From Paraphaeosphaeria minitans (taxonomy: Eukaryota; Ascomycota; Dothideomycetes; Pleosporales; Didymosphaeriaceae): DNA of 64,000 nt. How positions within the stretch are numbered: position 1 is the first letter of the stretch; the number at the start of each line of letters is the position of its first letter. The position numbers and the translations under genes were made by a program. Positions 57,116 to 64,000 of the stretch are shown piece by piece. The stretch covers positions 1,508,001 to 1,572,000 of the forward strand of contig WJXW01000012.1 in NCBI GenBank assembly GCA_015832175.1, in the 5' to 3' direction. Below the pieces are notes generated by a model, which searched no databases, was not told the origin of the DNA, and worked only from the letters and a program-made list of their open reading frames with translations.

Positions 57116-57641
57116 TGTGTCGGATTGGGGAAGATTTGGTGGGCTGCAATCCACATGAGCGATGCGACGAGTCTGCCGGCGCTGAAACTTACGTAGGGTG
57201 ATTGGGAGCGTGTAGCGTGTGTGATGTTGTGAATTTCCACTCTTGTTTTCGGACGGTGAGTGCGGAAAAAAAGATAAGATAAGCGAGACTCTCACCGCCA
57301 CACCGCTTCAGCCACACTTCCCATGTCCAACCTCAATGCATGCAGTCTTGCTCGAAGCTCAGAGGCGTCATGAATTCTATGCCGTTGATCCAAAGCAAGG
57401 GTATCTACAGAGTTGCAATGCAGCCCTCGTACACTTCCCAACACCGCCATCATCCATCCCACGCCCGTTACAACCAATTCGCCATGCGACAAGGCTGCAA
57501 GCCAATGTATATCTACACCGCAAATAGCAGGCTTGAAGAATGCATACAAAGTGATAAAAAAAAGAAAAAAATAAGAACGAAAAAGGGACCATGCTTGCCC
57601 CAATTTGATGAAAGCACAATTCGTGGTAGCTGATGTGTCGC
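57116..57641. other. intergenic spacer with RPS21 promoter
   Basis: About 525 bp between the RPS21 start and the stop of the coiled-coil exon. There is an A-rich run at ~57555-57585. No gene is seen. Confidence 0.45.
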
Positions 57642-60600
57642 CTAAGATCGCAGATGCTTGAGCCACGGTGCGCTTTTCACAAGCGCAATCTCTTCCTTGA
57701 TCTTCTGCATCATCTGTTCTTCGACTCCATGCTTCATTTCTTCTGTGCGCTTCTCCCTGAACTCTCCTTGGGCCGCCTGCGTAATTTCCTCTTCGGTAGC
57801 CTCCGCCAGAAAACCCATATCCCTTTTCATCTGCGCAATCCCTTCGTTCATATCCTGCATCATTTGTTCGAAACCGTGCATCATTTCCCCCTCCTTGTCG
57901 ATCTCCCCGAATGTTTCTTGAACTACCTGTCGAGTTTCGTCTGTGAGTTCCTCCCCGAGCAATCCGCTCTTCTCACTCTCAGCGCATCGCACTTTGTTCG
58001 GAGGCACCGTACTCTCTGTGATGATCCCCCTCTGCGTGGTCGTTTCCTCGATCGCCTGCTTGATTGACTCCATGATCATCTCCTCGAAATCGCCCTTGGT
58101 CTCCTCGAGAGCCTTCTGGTATACTCCATCGACATCCTCCTCGAACTTATCCGTCTCCTTGTTTTCTTGGTATCGCGCCCTCTTCTGGAGCATCTCCTTA
58201 TAAGCATTCACCTCTGTCCTGATTTCCCTTATCTCCTCACTTTCTTGGGATTGCAGTTTCTGATGAAGCTCTAGCACTTTGCCGAAAGCATTTTCCGCTC
58301 TCCTGCTTCCCTCAATCTCTTGGGGTCGCGCTGGCTCCCGAAGTGCTTCTCTGAAACCCTTCTTTGCTGTCCTGGACTCCTCACTCTCTCGGAATTGAAC
58401 TTTCTTCAGAAGTTCATCCCTGAAAGCATCCGCCGCTTTCTTTTCCTCACTCTCTTGCGCTCTCTTCAGAAGCTCTTGTCTGAACTCATTCCCCGCTATC
58501 CTGGCTTTCTTGTCTGGTGAGTTCGAAGAGAGCGGGGTAAAGTCTCGGGCGATCCGCTTGTTGCGAGGTTTGGGAAATTGCCAGATAGTCGGAGGATTGC
58601 CAGGTCGTCGGTTGAGCTGAACTGCTTGAACCATTCTGTTCAGCGAGTGGCATGCGTCCGGATCACGGCGTTCAGGTCGTGGAGGAGAGTGAGGATTCGG
58701 AGAAATAGAGGTATCAGAGTCATAATGGACGAGTTGGCCAGGCTTAGTGAACACAAGGGAGGAATGAGAAACAACTTGAGAATCGGGCGAACTAAGTGGG
58801 CCGTACCTATGACACGAGTACGATTAGCACAACAAGGAAGTGCCAATCGTGCGTCATGCCACAAGGGTAGGTCGAGGCGAATGCCATGCGATCCTTACAT
58901 CTCCCGTCCTTCAACGACCTCAAGATTGGTGTAATCGTCCATGTTCAACACATTGGATGACGGAGCATCCGTCATCTCTACATCGCCAGGCTGAGTCTCG
59001 TCAGTTTGCGAGCCCGCTTCCTGCAAATCCCGGTGCAAGGCTTCGGTGTACTCAGTGGCTACATCGTCGCGGACGTACACAATACCGGTGCTTGTGGGCG
59101 GTCGAACCTGGTCAATCTTTTTGAGTATGGTCTCCTCGGATTCCAGAGTGACCGTTTCGTCGTTGTATTTGCGCCAAATGTCGTTCTGGAAATCGTAGAT
59201 GTAAATCCAGTAATGGCCACCGCTGTGCGAGCCTGCATGCATGAATATGGCATGTAGTCTGTACGGGTGATCATTGCAATCCTCAAAGACGGAATCGATC
59301 TGCTTCTCCAGCTTTTCCATGCGTTTATGGATGTCGGTGAGTTCCGGTCGGAGTTCATCGGCGCGTTTGTTCAGCTGGTCTGCGATTCCCTCTTGAGGTC
59401 CTGGGCTGGGGTCACGCTGCTCTGGAGATGGCTGGGGAGATTCACCAGCGGCATCTGGTGACAGTCCCTCGAGCTTTGTAAGGAGGAAAGCAGTCTCATC
59501 TAGAACATCCGGAAGATCAACGTCTTTGAAGTCGGTCTCCTTGAGCAGCTTCTTGCGGGTTTCGAGAGCTTTCAGCTCAGCCTGGAGTTGCCACTGCTGA
59601 TTTCGAAGCTCTTGTAATTGCTCCTCAGAGAGCGATTTGGTTGACTTCAAGTATCTGTCTAAGTATAAAATCTTGTCCAGCGCTAGATGTGACTCGTCTT
59701 TGCGAGCGCGGCCATTCTCGAACTGCAGGCGTCGAACGTTGATGATCTGGATCGGGGCAGCTGTATCGAATATCTCGTATTTGGTGACGTCACCTTCGAG
59801 TTCGGTAAGGCCAAACTCGTCGTCTAGGGCGGCACAAATCGTTCGGTCTCTACCCTTCGTCGACACAAGAACATTGTCCTGAAGATCGGACTTTGGGATG
59901 TCCTTGTCCTTAGTTTTACGCACAGTTGTGACGTTTGAAAAGAAGGTCCTCTTGATCAAGTCTAGCTGCTCGCCATCCTGTAGCACATCCTCTCCTTGGA
60001 AGGCACAAGAGAGTAGGTCGAAAACGTTGTTCAAGATCTCAGCGGCGTCCTGCTGCTGGGCTACATCTTCCAGCTTCTTGAGTCCGATGTCAGCCGTTGC
60101 TTGTGGCCGCGGGGGGATTGGAGGAGGACGCGAAGGTGGTTGTGGTCGGGCGGATACAATGTTGTCTGGCTTTTCTGATGATGCTGTCAAGTCCATGGCC
60201 TTCATACTATCAGCGTCGCCTTCAGCATCACCCATGACTGAATCAGCCGGAGAAGGCGGCATCGACGTCATCTGGAAACCTGGTGGAAGCACAGGCCCAC
60301 TGACTGGCATGTCTCCGATCTTGCCTAGCCTTGAGGACGGACGGGTGGGTGGTTTACTCTCGCTCGCAATGTCTGTGCTTTCGCCTCTCGTAAGTGCTAA
60401 GGCAGCTAGAGATCGCTCGGGGCGGATGTTATGTTCTTTTGCGGTGATCATAAGCTTAAATAAACCTTGCAGTTCTCGGACAACTATCATCGTCAGAACT
60501 GCGATTTTTTAGCTTGAGGTCTATGTATGCCCTGAACTCACATTGCTGGCCAGTCTCGGCCCTCGCGCGGGTAACAGCAGTCCGTCCCACACGCTTCGGC

Positions 60601-62695
60601 TCCAAAGCTTCGGCCGACAGGTCTTGGAAGTGCTTGTCGCAGTCGATGACCATGTCGCGCAAGGGCTTGATGGTAAACAAGAACTGCAATACGCTATTCA
60701 GATAGCAAGTATTGCCAATGTTGCAACAACCCACTGGCCATTCGTGCAACTCAAAATTATGACCGCTGGGTTGTTGCTGCTCGCTCCCATGCGAATTTTC
60801 CTGGTCTTGCCGGACCTTTTGGAGAGCAGTCTCTAGTCTTTGCGCGTTCTCTGGAGAGTCCGATAGCATACCCTCATACAGCGTTTGCAGCACGCTTGGG
60901 TCAAGTTTCGACGATCTGTCAGTGATGCCCAAGGTGGCATAAGCTTCAGCAGCGTCCATCTCAGCGGCGTCCATTTGTCCCGTCTCCAGCCATTGGCGCA
61001 ACCGATGGCTTTTGCGTTGGTCTGCAATGATTTTGACTGCCATTCTTCCAGTCTCCGCTTCCTGGGGACTGTCGTTCACTTTGGATGTGTACATGGTGAT
61101 GACGAAGTCGTCCCCTGAGAGCTCCACAGAATCCGGAAGATTCAGCCAAGCGAGCGCTTCTGCGTACGTTTCTATTGAGTTCGAAGCCGCTCGTTGTATC
61201 ATATCGCTGTCTTTGGCAAGACCAATTATGCGCAGAGCGCTCCTGGCTTCCTCAACCTGTCTGGGGCCAATGTCTGACAATCGAGCTTTGAACTGGTTTG
61301 TGATGATGTCGTCGCTAAGAGCAGGTCCATGAGACGGGTCTATACCGAGCGTCCGGTAAGCCTGGGCAACGTCTTGTCGGGTGAACAAGCCTTGCGACTC
61401 AAGAATTGCGCTTTGTGTGTCCAGCGTCTCACTGTTGCGGCCCTTAGCCAGATCCCTCAAGCATTCGAAATAGTAAGGTGTGTTAATTGGATCATTTGCG
61501 ACTTGACGATCGTATGCGAAGATCAATAGCCGGTCAGCGAAGTCAGATAATGCGCCGAGGCCAGCGTAGTAGGGGTGGTCTTCCTCGCGGTGTGAGTTCC
61601 GGGTTTCCCTCCGGCCGCCCTCCCTGAGCTCGTAGTCGTCGCAGCCCAGAGCCAGCTCGATATGATGTCGCGCAGGGACAAGGGCCAGGGGATTACGACG
61701 CGCAGTTGAGCGCTCCGATTCGGGAAAGCTTAGGAGAACGGCGTTGAGTTCATAACGCGCATCCTCGACAATGCTGCGAGTTGTCGTCTCGAGACTATCC
61801 AAAGGACGCTGAGGCTCAGAAGGCCTTGGCAGATACCATCCGTCGCTGCTGTTGCCTTCTGCATCCACTTCCACCGCAAAGGTGAACCCTAGCTTCTTGA
61901 GCATGTCGTCGCAGTCGCGTCCAAAAGTCTTGAGGAACTTCCGGTTCAGAAGCGGTATCCTAGGCTTTGCTTTTGTCGAGTTGAAACTGTCGTACAGATA
62001 GGTGTTCAGGTAATTGGGTCCCTCGATTGGCTGGGCCATGTCAGCATCGGCGCGGGCTCCGTCGATTTCCTTTGCACGCTCCCATCGTCTACGCAGGTTG
62101 GCCGGGTCCGTGAGCAAGGCAATATCCGAGTCAGAGAGTTGGGGCGGCGATATGCGTATCCGCAGGGCGACGGGGCATTTGTCCGCTGAACAATAGAAGG
62201 TATACGACCGCGGCTTGGCATGGCCGCCCAGACTCCCAGATCTTGACGGATCTTCTTCGCCGGAATACAAAAAATGATGGAGCGGGGATCTAAGGTCTGT
62301 CTTCCTGCATGGGCAGTTCTGGGAGCCATTGTCGCGGAAGTCAACCCAGACGTCAAAGTGCCATCGACAGATCCTGCAATAGACGGCAACCCTGTATACC
62401 GTATTCTCGTCCGGATCTACGCCTCTCTGTGGAAGCTCACTCTGCTCTTCCTTAAGCTGCACATCGTGGCGGCAGTTCCGACGCGGCACGGAGGAGGTCG
62501 GAGCAGCGTGGGGATCATGATGCGGCGGCGGGGACGTCAGCAGGTTCCTGCCCGCGGCGAGCTCGTAGCGTGGGTCGTATGTGAGAAGGTTCTGCAGCAG
62601 CAGGGGCGCCGTTTTACCTGTGAGGCAGCATGGTCAGTTGCCTACTCGCACGCATGGCATACGGTGTTCTCGTGCGACTGACCTGGGCCAAGCAT
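57642..62695 (-). CDS. Ubp2-like ubiquitin carboxyl-terminal hydrolase, with possible C-terminal coiled-coil extension
   Basis: Exons 62695-62683, 62617-60543, 60499-58899 and 58806-57642 give 1617 aa. The N-terminus (LLTYDPRYELAAGRNLLTSPPP) is typical of Ubp2. The USP Cys box is NIGNTCYLNS (~residue 640). The His box is SHSGGHYWIYIYDF (~1120), followed by WRKYNDETVT. If the last intron (58898-58807) is not removed, the frame ends at 58895 (VVEGREM) after 1230 aa, the usual length. If it is removed, the frame continues into a 388-residue Glu/Lys-rich coiled-coil segment that has no ATG near its beginning. The tail could instead be a separate gene starting at an internal ATG near 58634. Ubp2 trims K63-linked ubiquitin. 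Confidence 0.82.
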
Positions 62696-63160
62696 GGCTG
62701 CCGCTGCGGAGGGCTTCAGTGGAGGCTATGTTGAAGAATATCGTGTCCGGAGCTGCAGAGGCAAATACTGCACACGTTGGATGGGGATCAGATGTGGCAG
62801 GAAGCAGGGCAGGCGCGGGGCAGGCTTCGTCAAGTGGAAGGTGCGGGCGTGCTATGTCGTCTCTAGGCGGCAGTCGCGCAACCGGGTTTGAAGCAGGTTG
62901 CGTTTGCCACAGCTATATTGATGCAACCGGCAATGTTTGGTTCTGTAAGAGCAAGCAGTCTGCAGTCTGCAGTCTAGCCGGACGGGAAGCCAGCAGTCCC
63001 CCAAAGCGGCATTGCGGGCGAGACATTTGGCCTTCAGTCGACACAAGCAGTGATGCGCGCCAAGACGTGGGAGTTGCCTGTCGCTCCTAGCGCCGCCGCG
63101 ACTCAACTTCAACCTCGAGAGAGCTCCGCAACGACATCACCGCCCCCAATTGCGCCCGCC
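62696..63160. promoter_or_regulatory. divergent promoter between Ubp2-like and complex I subunit genes
   Basis: This ~465 bp spacer separates start codons on opposite strands, so both genes probably share it. No cluster-type CGGCCG palindrome is present. Confidence 0.4.
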
Positions 63161-63929
63161 ATGGCTCCCCACGACGATACGTACCACCCGAAGGACACGC
63201 TTGCGAACACGGCGAACACGACCCTGCAGCTCTCCGTCGCTGGCGCCGTCATTGCGGGCGTGCAGAACACGCTCCGGAAGCAGAATGTTGGTGCCATGGG
63301 CATCGTTACCCGCTCGGGCGGCATAATTGCACTCTTCGGTGCGTGTCATTCGGGCTACAGACTGGAACTTTGGTGGGACTGACAGGCGTACAGCGGGTGT
63401 GGGGGCCTTGTACCAATTCACAAAGGACGCAACCGCGAACCTGCGGGAGAAGGACGACACCTACGGCGAGTTCCTCGCGGGCTTCATGGGCGGCACCGCG
63501 GTCGGCGTCCAGAGTGTGTACTCCCATTTCGTGTCCAGAGCTCGAACTAACTGCTACAGGGGGAAGCATTCCGATGGTCCTCGGAGCGGGCGCTGGGTTC
63601 GGCGTTGTCTGCGCTGCCTTCAGATTCACCAACGGCCTGAACGGGTACGCAATCAAGGAGGATGATGAGGACGAGGTCGCTCGGAAAGAGGAGATGCGCA
63701 AGATGCGCCGGAGACCACTTCAGGAGACCCTGGAGCAGCTTGGCGAGGGCCGAGGTATGTTCCAATATACATTAGCACACCATGCTCGCTGTTAACGCCG
63801 ATAGGCATCTACGGTCCCGGTTACGAGGAGCGGAGGCGTGAGCGGTTACTGGCCAAGTACGGCATCGATGTGAAGGCAGCACAGGAACAGTTCAGGTCGA
63901 AGAACGAGGACTCCACGGTCAGTCTCTAA
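63161..63929 (+). CDS. NADH:ubiquinone oxidoreductase 21.3 kDa-type subunit (NDUFA11/B14.7 family)
   Basis: Exons 63161-63338, 63394-63513, 63560-63754 and 63805-63929 give 205 aa. ATG 63161 begins MAPHDDTYHPKDTL. Gly/Ala-rich membrane segments (TLQLSVAGAVIAGVQNTL, VGALYQFTKD, FLAGFMGGTAVG, VLGAGAGFGVVCAAFRFT) give the Tim17/22-like four-helix layout of NDUFA11. The tail IYGPGYEERRRERLLAKYGIDV is typical of the fungal complex I subunit and argues against Tim22. It is a mitochondrial inner-membrane accessory subunit of complex I. The stop is at 63927-63929. Confidence 0.88.
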
Positions 63930-64000
63930 GTGCAGGCGTGTACATATATTCCGTTGAATGTGCTACCAAGGCGTACTCTCTTTTGTCCCGCAGCCGTCTT
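63930..64000. other. 3' flank at window end
   Basis: This 71-bp stretch downstream of the complex I subunit gene shows no feature. Confidence 0.4.

Noticed and set aside
57642..58754. Separate coiled-coil gene starting at 58754
   Set aside because: The codon there is GTG. The first ATG is about 40 codons further in, and a consensus intron joins the frame to the deubiquitinase.
59898..60512. 204-aa plus-strand Ser-rich frame
   Set aside because: It is antisense to the deubiquitinase coding exon.
63161..63929. Tim17/Tim22 translocase subunit
   Set aside because: The hydrophobic layout is shared, but the N-terminus and charged C-terminal tail fit the complex I subunit better.

Overview
This window is nuclear DNA of a filamentous ascomycete (Pezizomycotina). 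The reasons are many 45-70 bp GT-AG introns with CTRAY-type branch points, Zn2Cys6 regulators, a fungal-type 6-methylsalicylic acid synthase, a dispersed 5S rRNA gene and RIP-like pseudogenes. Similar introns at several sites would suit a dothideomycete, but that placement is an inference. Most genes were read exon by exon. Each spliced model given here has a length divisible by three.

Layout. Positions 1-4.6 kb hold a secreted ADP-ribosyltransferase (enterotoxin-A-like) gene running off the left edge, a small hypothetical gene, two miniature inverted-repeat elements and a tRNA-Gly gene interrupted by an intron-like insert. Positions 4.6-35.6 kb form one biosynthetic cluster: FAD oxidase, UbiA prenyltransferase, MFS transporter, ACMSD-like decarboxylase, two Zn2Cys6 regulators, P450, wax-synthase-like acyltransferase, SDR, cupin, Pyr4-type terpene cyclase, 6-MSA synthase, second P450 and second MFS transporter. 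Positions 36.2-43.7 kb hold a RING protein, Mediator subunit 9, cofactor-independent phosphoglycerate mutase and a CaM-kinase. Positions 44-51.3 kb are a decayed tract with an HNH pseudogene, a truncated copy of it, an RTA1 pseudogene, an MFS pseudogene and an apparently intact 5S rRNA gene. Positions 52.4-64 kb are conserved housekeeping genes: a Slm1-like PH protein, ribosomal protein S21, a Ubp2-like deubiquitinase and a complex I subunit.

How the cluster should work (family knowledge plus inference). The PKS makes 6-methylsalicylate, the amidohydrolase decarboxylates it to m-cresol, and a P450 hydroxylates the ring to toluquinol. The SDR and cupin prepare the quinol, UbiA adds a prenyl chain, the FAD oxidase epoxidises the ring to an epoxyquinol, and the Pyr4-like cyclase closes the prenyl chain, probably to a drimane. 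The second P450 hydroxylates and the MBOAT-like enzyme acylates the product. This gene set matches the yanuthone/macrophorin logic. No prenyl diphosphate synthase is present, so the donor comes from primary metabolism. A CGGCCG palindrome recurs in nearly every promoter of the cluster and is a candidate operator for one of its two Zn2Cys6 regulators.
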